Position numbers and translations under genes: made by a program
Notes under the pieces: generated by a model
Seen by the model: the letters and a program-made list of their open reading frames with translations, nothing else
Database searches by the model: none
Told to the model about the DNA's origin: nothing
NCBI RefSeq assembly: GCF_029533155.1
Contig: NZ_JAIZDB010000029.1
Location: 1 to 57,388 of the forward strand
DNA length: 57,388 nt
Source of the DNA: Psychrobacillus antarcticus
Lineage (GTDB): Bacteria > Bacillota > Bacilli > Bacillales_A > Planococcaceae
Direction of reading: 5' to 3'
Shown: positions 1-8,284 of the stretch, piece by piece
Layout of the letters: the number at the start of each line of letters is the position of its first letter
Numbering within the stretch: the first letter of the stretch is position 1

Positions 1-151
1 TTTCTTTAGTTTCTTTAGTTTCTTTAGTTTCTTTAGTTTCTTTAGTTTCTTTAGTTTCTTTAGTTTCTTTAGTTTCTTTAGTTTCTTTAGTTTCTTTAGT
101 TTCTTTAGTTTCTTTAGTTTCTTTAGTTTCTTTAGTTTCTTTAGTTTCTTT
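1..151 (-). repeat. 9-nt coding minisatellite (TTTCTTTAG)n in rsgI
   Basis: About 16.5 nearly perfect copies of TTTCTTTAG run from the window edge to base ~151. On the minus strand they read as Thr-Lys-Glu triplets. The unit is three codons, so copy-number change by slippage would lengthen or shorten the extracellular region without a frameshift. The true copy number is not known because the repeat reaches the edge. Confidence 0.95.
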
Positions 152-748
152 ATTCATTTTAGGCTGAGTTGATTTCTCAGATGATTCATTTGTTTTGATT
201 TTATTTTCTACTGGCTTTTGTTTTTTCGGTTCAGGAATCTGTTTTGTTGCGTGTTCAATTCGTTTGTTTAGCTCTTTTTGGTTCTGTTTTTTATAGACTG
301 TTTTCATATCGATTTTATGATTGGTTGCGCCGACTTCCTTTACTGCTTTTACTAACACAGCTTCCACCGGTAGTCCTTGCCATTCATCCAATTCAACTTT
401 CTTGTTATCCAAAGAGCGTACGGAAATTACATTTCCCTCTTCATCTACCCCGATTTCAATGGTCGAATCACCTTCCACTTGTATGTGGGCGTAAGCAGTT
501 GGGGTTTTGGGAAACCAAGATGCGACTAAAAATAGGAGGAGGACTGCTGCTACTAAGGCTGGTGCTATGAATATTGGTTTCAAACGTTTTGTGGGTTTGG
601 CAGAAGCAATTAAGTGAAACTCTGCTTCTTCGCCTATTTGAACGGTTGCAATAAGTGGAACTCCACGAAGAAACTCGCCATCTTCTGTCAGGAAAACAGA
701 GTAGGTCGCCTTCTTTTCACAAACAATGCCTCTATATTTGCGCATCAT
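1..748 (-). CDS. rsgI: RsgI-like anti-sigma-I factor, C-terminus beyond window edge
   Basis: Membrane-bound anti-sigma factor expected to hold SigI inactive. The first ~55 residues (starting MMRKYRGIVCEKKATYSVFL) match the cytoplasmic RsgI N-terminal domain. A single membrane segment follows (IFIAPALVAAVLLLFLVASW), then an extracellular stretch with the RsgI-type pattern AYAHIQVEGDSTIEIGVDEE, then a charged linker. From about base 151 to the window edge the coding sequence is a pure 9-nt tandem repeat giving (Thr-Lys-Glu)n. The ATG overlaps the sigI stop (ATGA), so the two are translationally coupled. The 3' end is not in the window, so any sensory C-terminal domain cannot be judged. Family assignment is firm from domain order and sigI linkage; length is unknown. 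Confidence 0.85.
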   Translation of the reverse strand, partial: MMRKYRGIVCEKKATYSVFLTEDGEFLRGVPLIATVQIGEEAEFHLIASAKPTKRLKPIFIAPALVAAVLLLFLVASWFPKTPTAYAHIQVEGDSTIEIGVDEEGNVISVRSLDNKKVELDEWQGLPVEAVLVKAVKEVGATNHKIDMKTVYKKQNQKELNKRIEHATKQIPEPKKQKPVENKIKTNESSEKSTQPKMNKETKETKETKETKETKETKETKETKETKETKETKETKETKETKETKETKE

Positions 749-1488
749 ATGATTTCTCCTTTCACGTAGTCTTTTATGTAAACGAAATCACTGTTTAATA
801 GAAGTACAACTGCAATTATGTATTTTCGTTGCCGTTCCAGTGTTTTTCTGGAGACTTCCACCAGTGCTTCTATTTCTTTCAAAGGTAGTTTTTTGTTTTT
901 TATTAATAGTGTATATAGTTCTTCTGAATCTGCGATAATTTGGGCCGTTTGAAAGGCTGTTTTTCTAGCATCCGCATGTTTCGGTGCTGCTTTTGTTAGT
1001 TCGTCAAATGATAGGTTAAAAGTGGCTAATAATTTGCTGTATTTTATAAGTTCTTCTCTTCTTGTTTCTTTAAATTGTTCTTCCGAATAGGTAGTTACTG
1101 CAAGTTGTTTTAATAAGAAATTGTCATCTTCTGACTCATTTTCCTCGTAATCGAGGAGTAGTTCTTTTTTATTACGAACCGTTTCTTTTCGAATAAAATC
1201 AATGAGGCGTCTTTTTATTATTAAGTGAGCAAATGTTTGGAAGGAAGTATTTTCAGTTGGATTGTATGCATTGATCGCTTCATGACATCCATTTAATGCG
1301 ATGCTGAATTCTTCATCTTGCTCGTCAATCGCCCGTTTACATATGAAACTGGCTGTTTTTTTGGAAAATTGGGTATGGGCAAGAAGGAGGTCGTTTAGAA
1401 CCTCCTTATCACCTGCTTGCGCCTTTGTTATAAGCTCTTGCATATTTTGTTTTGTTTTGAATAGAACTTGCATAATTGACAAGAGCAT
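745..1488 (-). CDS. sigI: RNA polymerase sigma factor SigI
   Basis: Alternative sigma factor of the sigma-I family, which in Bacillus responds to heat and envelope stress and in clostridia to polysaccharides. After the start the protein shows the region-2-like segment ending in FQTFAHLIIKRRLIDFIRKE, an acidic linker, and a C-terminal region with a helix-turn-helix-like segment (LPLKEIEALVEVSRKTLERQ), which fits the family's usual ~250 residues. The longest frame begins at 1515, but the ATG at 1488 has a good GGAGGG five bases upstream and is preferred (247 aa). The stop overlaps the rsgI start. A sigma-I promoter upstream was looked for but not recognised with confidence. Confidence 0.85.
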   Translation of the reverse strand: MLLSIMQVLFKTKQNMQELITKAQAGDKEVLNDLLLAHTQFSKKTASFICKRAIDEQDEEFSIALNGCHEAINAYNPTENTSFQTFAHLIIKRRLIDFIRKETVRNKKELLLDYEENESEDDNFLLKQLAVTTYSEEQFKETRREELIKYSKLLATFNLSFDELTKAAPKHADARKTAFQTAQIIADSEELYTLLIKNKKLPLKEIEALVEVSRKTLERQRKYIIAVVLLLNSDFVYIKDYVKGEII

Positions 1489-1663
1489 ACATACCCTCCG
1501 TTCCCAAATTTCCATTAGCCTATTATTGTACTAGGCTTAGTGGAGAATGAAAAGCGGTGTTATTTTTGTTTTGATAGTTTTTTAGATTGCTAGACGAAAT
1601 TAAAAGTATCTACACGATTTATTTCTTCTGCATATAATAGTTAGTTATTTATTATAAATGGAT

Positions 1664-2353
1664 TTATTTTTGGTTTTCGTTCTTTTTGTTTTGTTGTTTT
1701 TCAGCTTTGTGTTCTTCTTTCAATGCTTTCTTTTCTTCTTTTTGTTCAGCTTGTAGTGCTTTCCGTTCTTCTTTTTGTTCTGTTTGTAGAGCTTTTCTTT
1801 CTTCTTTTTCAGCTTGTTTGATTTCTTTTGTTGGTTGTTTTACTACAGGTTCTTCTTTAACTGGTTCTACTACAGGAGTTTCTGTAACAGGTTCCACTGT
1901 TTTTGGTGCTTCTACTTTAGGTTCTTCTGGTTTTGGTGTTTCTACTTTAGGTTCTTCTGGTTTTGGTGTTTCTGGTTTTGGTGTTTCAGTAGCTTCTTTT
2001 TGTTGAGCTTCAAATTTTGCAATTGCGCGTTCTGCATTAGATTTAATTGCTGCTTTAGCAGTTTCATTTCCAGCATTTTCGTATGCTTTAGAAAGTGCTG
2101 CTAAGTTTCCAGCTGTGTATCCTTCAGGAATTTCAATATCCATTCCTACCGTATCGCCAGTTGTGACTACTGGTGTTGTATCAGTTGTAGTGGTTTTCGG
2201 TGTTTCAACAGTTTCAGTTTCTTTTTGATTAAGTACTTTGCTCAAATCTACTGTATCAAACAGATTTTCGTTTGCCCAAGCATAACTTGCTCCCGTTACT
2301 GTCATTGTCGCTACTAATAGAGCTGCTCCAGTTTTCTTAAATTTCATCTGCAT
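1664..2353 (-). CDS. Secreted Pro/Glu/Lys-rich repeat protein
   Basis: A 229-residue exported protein with a clear signal peptide (basic MKFKK, hydrophobic GAALLVATMTVTGASYA, likely cleavage after AWA). Residues ~75-115 form a short helical segment (GYTAGNLAALSKAYENAG) resembling the small DUF5667-like domains found near sigI/rsgI loci; this resemblance is from memory. Then come repeats of the type PKPEEPKVE with underlying DNA repeats near 1908-1988, and a highly charged KEERKALQTEQ repeat tail that probably forms a coiled coil. RBS GAGGTGA lies seven bases before the ATG. It is directly upstream of sigI in the same direction. Function unknown; a cell-wall role is a guess from composition and context. 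Confidence 0.75.
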   Translation of the reverse strand: MQMKFKKTGAALLVATMTVTGASYAWANENLFDTVDLSKVLNQKETETVETPKTTTTDTTPVVTTGDTVGMDIEIPEGYTAGNLAALSKAYENAGNETAKAAIKSNAERAIAKFEAQQKEATETPKPETPKPEEPKVETPKPEEPKVEAPKTVEPVTETPVVEPVKEEPVVKQPTKEIKQAEKEERKALQTEQKEERKALQAEQKEEKKALKEEHKAEKQQNKKNENQK

Positions 2354-2454
2354 TGTCTAATCACCTCGTGTTGTATTTGTCCTTTTTGTTCGGACACTTA
2401 GTTATTCGTAGGGCTTATCTTTTTTATGGGGGTCGGGTGGATAAAACTTTATTT

Positions 2455-2578
2455 TTACTTGCGGTCGTGCGGTGAATACTTGCGGTCGACTGGTCGATAC
2501 TTGCGGTCGTGCGGGGGTTACTTGCTCTTTGGTTGTGTTTACTGGCGGAGAGGTGGCTTTTACTGGCGGAACGGGATA
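2455..2578 (+). repeat. 21-nt TACTTGCGG array, copy T1 (6 units)
   Basis: TACT(T/G)GC motifs begin at 2456, 2477, 2498, 2519, 2540 and 2561, an exact 21-nt step. The first ~9 bases (TACTTGCGG or TACTGGCGG) are conserved and the remaining ~12 vary. A 61-codon minus-strand frame runs through it only because 21 is a multiple of three; it has proline-rich repeats (RPQV) and no sensible upstream signal, so I do not call it a gene. Confidence 0.9.
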
Positions 2579-2598
2579 AATTTCCAATATTAGTGCAT

Positions 2599-2624
2599 AA
2601 AAAAAGAACGCTGTTTATGCGTTC
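2599..2624 (-). terminator. Intrinsic terminator after the 125-aa gene
   Basis: The stem GAACGC/GCGTTC is followed on the minus strand by a run of T (A-run 2599-2605 on the plus strand). It begins inside the last codons of the gene ending at 2615. Confidence 0.75.
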
Positions 2625-2992
2625 GGGTTTTTGTGGAGTACGTTCATGCCTTGGAGTAGTGTTTTTGCATCTGCGTTTAAGTAATTTTTTATTCCTTCGT
2701 TTATGAAGAGTTCTGGGTTGTTGTTCACTACTAGTTTGAGACCTACGAGGTCGAATTTAGTAGCGTACGAGTTTATCGAATAGATTACGTTTATTTCATG
2801 GCGGCTTAAGGCTTTTTCACCTGTATCTTTTTTCTGTTTGATCAGATCAAACATAGCCCTTGAATTTCCGCGCAAAAGCTGTCTATTTTTTGTTAATACT
2901 TCGATATTTTCTTCGATATACTTTCTGGCTGATACTAAATCTAAACTATCTATACTTTTATTGAGCTGTTTTAATAATTCTTGAAAGTCCAT
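2615..2992 (-). CDS. Conserved-looking hypothetical protein, 125 aa
   Basis: A soluble, mostly helical 125-residue protein without signal peptide or membrane segment. It has a strong RBS (AAAGGAG) six bases before the ATG and its own terminator, so it is very likely real. The sequence shows two similar-looking helical halves (SARKYIEENIEVLTKNRQLL and GLKLVVNNNPELFINEGIKN), which could be a repeat of a small helical hairpin. I do not recognise the family. It is a single-gene transcription unit between the EamA transporter and the secreted repeat protein. Confidence 0.7.
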   Translation of the reverse strand: MDFQELLKQLNKSIDSLDLVSARKYIEENIEVLTKNRQLLRGNSRAMFDLIKQKKDTGEKALSRHEINVIYSINSYATKFDLVGLKLVVNNNPELFINEGIKNYLNADAKTLLQGMNVLHKNPNA

Positions 2993-3159
2993 TATATTGC
3001 TCCTTTTGCCAAGTAGCTTTTACTTGATTATAGGCTATAGGTTTTAGTGTGTATATGGACACTTTGCACCTAGGAGCAGGCAATATGCGGAATGTTAAAT
3101 GGAGAGCTAAGATTACTTTGGTATTACGTTCATTTTACATGTTAGGGTTAAAGTACCGA

Positions 3160-4065
3160 TTATTCCACTCGTTTTCGTTTTTTCCATAAATCCTCTGCTG
3201 CTCCTGAGCCTAGCATGACGCCTGTTACGATTAAGATTAGGCCTAGGAAGTGGTTGAGGCGCAGTACTTCTCCTAAGAAAAGAGCGGAAATGATTAATGA
3301 AAACAATGGGTTTAAGTTCATAAATATCGCTGCTTTTGTTGCACCAGCTTGACCGACAGCATAATTATACATTAAGTGACCAATTGCAGTACAGACGACA
3401 GCGGAACTTAAGAATATAATCCAAAAGGTTGGTGTTGTTGTTGAAAACTGCTTAATGGCACCTGGTTCTTGAATGAGGCTAATGATAAAAAGGATGACCG
3501 AACCGATCAGTAGCATATAGACCGTAAGTAGTCGTGGATCCAATGTTTTAGCAGCTTTACTCACCACCATAAAACTTAGAACCTGAACGAATATCGATAG
3601 GAATACATAGAAATCACCTAGATTTGCTCCCATCGTTTCACTGCCTACTAGGATCGAGACTGCAATTCCAGTTAGACCAAATACTAGTCCTAACCACTGA
3701 ATCCTTGTAGGGAAATATTTCAAGATAATTGCCGCTGAAATTGCAGTCAGCATTGGCCCAGTTCCTAGTATTAATCCTCCGTGGGTTGCGCTTGTAATAG
3801 ACAATCCCATGTTTAAAAAGTAGTGGTGGACTACCACATTGGTGAGCGTGCCGAGTAAAATGTACTTCCATTCACTAGGCATTGGTTTACGTAGTAGTTT
3901 CATTTTCCATAAGATTGGTAATACGACTAAGCCCGCCACAAATATTCGAAATGCGGTAAGTGTTACGGGTGATACTTCTTCTACCATATATTTGAGTAGT
4001 GATACGTTTGCTCCCCAAGCGAACATGACAAATACGAGCATTGCATATATTTTCCACTGTTTCAT
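3160..4065 (-). CDS. EamA-family (DMT) membrane transporter
   Basis: A 301-residue integral membrane protein with about ten hydrophobic segments arranged as two EamA halves, typical of drug/metabolite superfamily permeases of about 300 residues. The N-terminus (MLVFVMFAWGANVSLLKYMV) and the second-half signature GATKAAIFMNLNPLFSLIIS are characteristic. The substrate cannot be read from sequence. RBS AGGAGA precedes the ATG. It lies 11 bases downstream of panF in the same direction and probably shares its message, so a metabolite linked to pantothenate uptake is conceivable but unproven. Confidence 0.85.
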   Translation of the reverse strand: MKQWKIYAMLVFVMFAWGANVSLLKYMVEEVSPVTLTAFRIFVAGLVVLPILWKMKLLRKPMPSEWKYILLGTLTNVVVHHYFLNMGLSITSATHGGLILGTGPMLTAISAAIILKYFPTRIQWLGLVFGLTGIAVSILVGSETMGANLGDFYVFLSIFVQVLSFMVVSKAAKTLDPRLLTVYMLLIGSVILFIISLIQEPGAIKQFSTTTPTFWIIFLSSAVVCTAIGHLMYNYAVGQAGATKAAIFMNLNPLFSLIISALFLGEVLRLNHFLGLILIVTGVMLGSGAAEDLWKKRKRVE

Positions 4066-4076
4066 CTGGGATCTCC

Positions 4077-5525
4077 TTAAAATATATATTTTGTTTTATT
4101 GATCAATAAACTGAATGATACATAGGCAAGTAACGATAAGATAACCGGGATTACCACTGTATGAATGTCAAATAGATTGCCGTATGCACTGTTGTAAAAA
4201 TGGAGTGCAATATAGGAAATAATTCCTGTAATCATTGATGCGATTGCTCCGTATTTATTGCCGTATGGCCAGTACAAACCAAGCACGACCGGCCAAATAA
4301 AGGCCGCCTCGAGTCCCCCAAAAGCAAATAAGTTTAAGAAGATTAAAAGTTCTGGCGGATTCAGTGCTAATAAGAAGACGATGGAACCTAAAAGAGTTGT
4401 TACCCCAAAACTTAAGATTTTTACTTTTTTCTCGGTTGCATTTGGATTGATATAGTTTATATAAACGTCTTTCACAATAGAAGAACTCACTAGAATGAGT
4501 AGGGAATCTACGGTTGACATAATTGCAGCAAGCGGCGCAGCAAGTACAATACCAGCGAGCCATGCAGGTAGAATTTTCAGTGCAACAAGCGGAATGACAG
4601 TGTCTGCCACTTCAATGCCGGGCATAATCGGTCGAGCAAAAATACCGATGAGATGCATATTCAGCATAATAAAACCAGAGACAATTGTTCCGATCACTAG
4701 CGCACGATGCATGGAGCGTGTGTTTTTGTAGGACATTGCGCGCACTGCCATTTGTGGGAGTCCGACAACACCTACTCCTACAAGTATCCAAAAGGATGAT
4801 ACATAGGCGGCAGATAGATTCCCTTCATTGCCGTATGGCGTCACTAGATTTGGGTTTTCGTTCAAAAGATCCTGCATAATATTCGGTACTCCACCACCCG
4901 CGATAATAACTGCGATTAGTAGTATGAGCGTCCCAATAACCATGACACCACCTTGCACAGCATCCGTTACTGCCACTGCTCGGAAACCACCGATGACTAC
5001 GTAAACTAGTACCGATACAGCGAAAATAAATAATGCGGTCGTATACTTCATGCCAGTGAGCGACTCGATCAAACGGCCACCACCAACCCACTGTGCTGTC
5101 ATTGCGGAAAATAAAAAGATAATGATACTAGCTGCTGCAAGTAATACAACCACTTTACTATTGCTATAGCGAACCTTTAAAAAATCAATGAGTGTGATTG
5201 CGTTATATTTTCGAGCTAAAATCGCAAACTTCTTCCCAAGAATCAGTAGAACAAAATAACCAGTCACTACTTGAGTCATGGAAAGTAGTACCCAACCAAG
5301 GCCCATCGTGTATGCAGTTCCAGGTCCTCCTAAGAAACTCGAGGCACTACCGTACGTAGCAACCATTGTCATGGCCAACACAAATCCGCCAAGCTCGCGC
5401 CCACCTAGAAAATACTCCTGTAGAAAACCGCCTGTTGATGATTCTAATTTCTTACTAGACCAAAAGCCAATGAAAAAAATAATGGCAAGAAAGATGACCA
5501 TCGGGATGATAACTTGTATATTCAC
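4077..5525 (-). CDS. panF: Sodium/pantothenate symporter
   Basis: Sodium:solute symporter family permease of 482 residues with about 12-13 membrane segments. Family hallmarks include the N-terminal FLGGRELGG-FVLAMTMVATYGSASSF region (early helices and sodium site) and GGFRAVAVTDAVQG. The assignment to pantothenate rests on similarity in layout to PanF and on the preceding yhdT gene, since yhdT-panF is a recognised pair in proteobacteria and Firmicutes. Translation begins at a GTG that overlaps the yhdT stop (GTGA), so the pair is coupled. Uptake of pantothenate would feed coenzyme A synthesis. Confidence 0.85.
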   Translation of the reverse strand: MNIQVIIPMVIFLAIIFFIGFWSSKKLESSTGGFLQEYFLGGRELGGFVLAMTMVATYGSASSFLGGPGTAYTMGLGWVLLSMTQVVTGYFVLLILGKKFAILARKYNAITLIDFLKVRYSNSKVVVLLAAASIIIFLFSAMTAQWVGGGRLIESLTGMKYTTALFIFAVSVLVYVVIGGFRAVAVTDAVQGGVMVIGTLILLIAVIIAGGGVPNIMQDLLNENPNLVTPYGNEGNLSAAYVSSFWILVGVGVVGLPQMAVRAMSYKNTRSMHRALVIGTIVSGFIMLNMHLIGIFARPIMPGIEVADTVIPLVALKILPAWLAGIVLAAPLAAIMSTVDSLLILVSSSIVKDVYINYINPNATEKKVKILSFGVTTLLGSIVFLLALNPPELLIFLNLFAFGGLEAAFIWPVVLGLYWPYGNKYGAIASMITGIISYIALHFYNSAYGNLFDIHTVVIPVILSLLAYVSFSLLINKTKYIF

Positions 5526-5782
5526 CGTTCATCCCCCTCTTCCTCTAACGAAACATCCTTCAGCACGAATTTCACAAGAACAATAACGGTAATTGCCACC
5601 AGAATAAACCCCATAATACAGCTATAAAAAAACCAATCGGGAAACCCGAGAATATACGAATACTCCTCTACCGGTTTCGAGCCAAGCCCATACGCAAAAC
5701 CAAACCACCATATAAAGTGCACAATCGCCAACGCAACGCCAATCAACGCCTCCCGATGTGCAATCTTAAATCTAGGATCCAT
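5522..5782 (-). CDS. yhdT: YhdT family small membrane protein
   Basis: An 86-residue protein with two hydrophobic helices (ALIGVALAIVHFIWWFGFAY and FFYSCIMGFILVAITVIVLV) and an acidic tail, matching the YhdT/DUF997 family that partners PanF. RBS AGGAG lies upstream of the ATG. First gene of the yhdT-panF-EamA unit; a helper role for the symporter is inferred from conserved pairing. Confidence 0.85.
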   Translation of the reverse strand: MDPRFKIAHREALIGVALAIVHFIWWFGFAYGLGSKPVEEYSYILGFPDWFFYSCIMGFILVAITVIVLVKFVLKDVSLEEEGDER

Positions 5783-5868
5783 TTTATCCGCTCCTGCCGT
5801 TCATACTGTTTCACTCTAGTATAACCAAGATGAATTCAGTTGTTAATAGGGGTTTGTGAAAAGTTGAG

Positions 5869-6282
5869 GGGGGTGTCTCTCGAATGCGGCTGAGTTACTC
5901 TCGTATAGATGCTAGGCTCTCTCGTATAGGCGTAGTTCGCTCTCGTATAGCATGGCCATTCTCGTATAGAGTGGATTCTCTCTCGTATAGATGGTCTGCT
6001 CTCTCGTATAGGCGTAGTTCTTTCTCGCATAGCCTGGCCATTCTCGTATAGAGTGGACTCTCTCTCGTAAAGATGCTCTACTCTCTCGCATAGGCGTAGT
6101 TCTCTCTCGTATAGCATGGCTATTCTCGTTTAGAGTGGATTCTCTCTCGTAAAGGTGGTCCGCTCTCTCGCATAGGCGTAGTTCTCTCTCACATAGCCTG
6201 ACCATTCTCGTTTAGATTAGAATTCTCTCTCGTAAAGATGGTCTGCTCTCTCGTATAGGCATAGTTCGCTCTCTCGTAAAAG
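5869..6282 (-). repeat. CTATACGAGAG array, copy 1 (~19 units)
   Basis: On the minus strand, degenerate units CTATACGAGAG recur with 8-10 nt variable linkers. Measured on the plus strand, the TATAG ends fall at 5908, 5929, 5950, 5969, 5990, 6011, 6032, 6051 and 6072: steps of 21,21,19,21,21,21,19,21. Linker sequences themselves recur about every 82 nt. The array fills the gap between yhdT and the HlyD-like gene. The peptides obtained by translating it (LYERE, YTRE) are low-complexity and differ between frames, so it is treated as non-coding. Confidence 0.95.
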
Positions 6283-6287
6283 CAAAT

Positions 6288-6318
6288 TTAAAACCGGAAG
6301 GCGCTATGCTTTCCGGTT
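6288..6318 (-). terminator. Terminator of the protease/HlyD operon
   Basis: The stem AACCGGAA/TTCCGGTT lies just after the stop of the HlyD-like gene, followed on the minus strand by a T-rich tail. It separates that operon from the repeat array. Confidence 0.7.
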
Positions 6319-6331
6319 GGTTTCTAAGTAT

Positions 6332-7591
6332 TTATTTGTAGGTTAAGTATTTCACGTAGTCTTTCCAGCTGATTGATTTGATGCTGTTCCAGGTTGGAAG
6401 GTCTACTGGGAATGGTAGGAATGCTTCGGCACCGTCTGTTTTTTGGTCTGCGTTGAGGACGACGTTACCATTGCTTAGTCCTTCTGAAAGGATGGCATAT
6501 TGTTTCAAATCGAATGGCACGGTGACAGGTGTACGAGCGATTCTGCCTTCACTCGAAAGTGTGTATACTTCCGCTACTGTGTCAGAGCGGTTTAGTAGCC
6601 ACTGCGATTTTATTTGTACAGCATTTTCTGCTTGGTTTGTTATGATGACTGAGTTTAGATTTGCCGCAAAAGGTAAGGTTTCTAGTTGTTCTGCTAACTG
6701 AATCCGAACTTCGTAGACAGGTTCGTGAGTTTTTCGCTCAAACTGTTCGTAAGCTGTTAGCCATTTGGATGCATTTGCAGGTACTTGTGTTTTTACCAAA
6801 ATACTACCTTCTACTACTCCTTCACGATGGGTTGAGTAGTTTTTTACGTTTTGTCCTTCTTCCATATCATGCCATTCGGATTCTTTTACGTAAGTGATAA
6901 CTGATTTTTCATTTCCGTATAAAAGGATGAAATATTTTCCATTTCGTTCTTCAATAGATGAAACCGTACCACTTAGTGGGCTTAATAAAGAAAGAGCGCC
7001 TGAATCTTGTGCAAGCTGCGCATCAACAATTTGAAGTTTACGATCGACTTCTGCCAGTTTTTGCTTTGCTTCAGCTATGCCCTGAGCAAAATTACCATCT
7101 TGGGATACATTGACGTCGACTTGAACATTTACATCCACAATCTCGTCTGCCGTCCCACCAGTTGCCTGGCCGTCGCTTGATGAACTGGAATCTGCTCCAT
7201 CACGCTCGGATTCCAAATCGCTGATGATGCTAAGAAGCTCTGACTGCTCCTGCATATAGGCCTGTTGCTCTGTTTCCCACAGTAAACGCTGTTCCTCTGC
7301 GGAATCCGTCTTCAGTGTTGCAAGGTCAGTACCTTCCTCCACATAATCTCCTTCTGCGACAACGATATCATTTACAGCTTCAACATCTATCGTAACCGAC
7401 AGCTCATTGGCAGGAACTACAATAGATTCTTTTTCTAGTTCTTCCGCATACGTATTTTCATTCACCCGATCATATTCACTCACGTAAAATGTTCGACTGA
7501 TTTGACTTTTGTCTGAATAGATGAGGATCGCATTAGCCCCGATAAAAGTAGCGACAACTATGGATATCCCGATAGTTAACCATTTATTCAT
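6332..7591 (-). CDS. HlyD/RND-type membrane fusion (adaptor) protein
   Basis: About 419 residues. One N-terminal membrane anchor (LTIGISIVVATFIGANAILI) is followed by a barrel-sandwich half (VVAEGDYVEEGTDLATLKTD), a helical segment interrupted by a Ser/Gly/Asp-rich linker, a second barrel half (SPLSGTVSSIEERNG) and C-terminal beta-rich domains. This is the architecture of periplasmic adaptor proteins, which in Gram-positives work with ABC exporters (for example YknX). Start chosen at 7591 because the ATG overlaps the upstream stop (ATGA) and leads straight into the membrane segment. No ABC ATPase or permease is adjacent, which is unusual. Confidence 0.75.
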   Translation of the reverse strand: MNKWLTIGISIVVATFIGANAILIYSDKSQISRTFYVSEYDRVNENTYAEELEKESIVVPANELSVTIDVEAVNDIVVAEGDYVEEGTDLATLKTDSAEEQRLLWETEQQAYMQEQSELLSIISDLESERDGADSSSSSDGQATGGTADEIVDVNVQVDVNVSQDGNFAQGIAEAKQKLAEVDRKLQIVDAQLAQDSGALSLLSPLSGTVSSIEERNGKYFILLYGNEKSVITYVKESEWHDMEEGQNVKNYSTHREGVVEGSILVKTQVPANASKWLTAYEQFERKTHEPVYEVRIQLAEQLETLPFAANLNSVIITNQAENAVQIKSQWLLNRSDTVAEVYTLSSEGRIARTPVTVPFDLKQYAILSEGLSNGNVVLNADQKTDGAEAFLPFPVDLPTWNSIKSISWKDYVKYLTYK

Positions 7592-8268
7592 TCGGTTTGC
7601 CCCCCTTCGATCCACGTTTCAATTGGGAGTACTTCAAAGCCCGCTGTTATCAGTGCTAATATTACTTGAATTGCTATTAATATTAGGAATAGATTACGAG
7701 TAGACATTGTTGTAAATGCTCGTAAAAAGTGCAACTGAATAGCGATTATTAATCCCGTAATTAGAGATAATTCATTGAAAAAATAATTGACATAGGAATG
7801 CTCAATAAAGGTCGCAGCTAACGGACCAAAAGAGAGTACTGAGTAATCCGTTGCGTAGCCAACTACAGTATATAAGAAAAAGTTAAATGCTTTTTCTATT
7901 AATAAAAATGCAACGACGAATAATTGAAGTATCGCTACTTTTGATAATTCGACATTCGTGATTTTATGTAAAATAAACGCCATTCCGAAGAAATGAAAGG
8001 CCATATACAGTAAAGACCAAAAAATTGTCCCTATTAAAGAGATGATTCTAGCAATCGTAAAGGTATCTTCATAGCCGCTGACAAATAGAGCGGTTAGATC
8101 TTCCGTATGTAACCCCCAAATATCTCGTAGTGCGTATACTAGGACCCCAAAAATCGCGACGAACCATACGCGACTCTGAAAGTCTCGCATCGTTGCATCA
8201 TTCTTTAAGGATACAAGGAGATCGTTTCTATTGAAAAGATATTTCCAAAATCGAAATTCAAAAAACAT
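7588..8268 (-). CDS. Five-helix membrane protein, Yip1-like topology
   Basis: A 226-residue membrane protein: a short amphipathic N-terminus, then about five hydrophobic helices (VWFVAIFGVLVYALRDIW, IISLIGTIFWSLLYMAFHFF, ILQLFVVAFLLIEKAFNFFL, the LSLITGLIIAIQL segment and LFLILIAIQVILALITAGF). In B. subtilis a Yip1-family protein (YknW) precedes the adaptor YknX; the same order here suggests an analogous partner, but the family call rests only on topology and context. It is coupled to the adaptor gene by a 4-base overlap and lies 16 bases downstream of the protease. Confidence 0.6.
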   Translation of the reverse strand: MFFEFRFWKYLFNRNDLLVSLKNDATMRDFQSRVWFVAIFGVLVYALRDIWGLHTEDLTALFVSGYEDTFTIARIISLIGTIFWSLLYMAFHFFGMAFILHKITNVELSKVAILQLFVVAFLLIEKAFNFFLYTVVGYATDYSVLSFGPLAATFIEHSYVNYFFNELSLITGLIIAIQLHFLRAFTTMSTRNLFLILIAIQVILALITAGFEVLPIETWIEGGQTE

Positions 8269-8284
8269 TCAAGTGTTCCCCCTC

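Noticed and set aside
1686-2104. Plus-strand frames of 96-106 codons
   Set aside because: They are antisense to the Lys/Glu-rich secreted protein; the Phe/Cys/Ser composition is the mirror of its codons.
2402-2587. 61-codon proline-rich minus-strand gene
   Set aside because: It is the translation of a 21-nt repeat array also found at other sites in different frames; no RBS.
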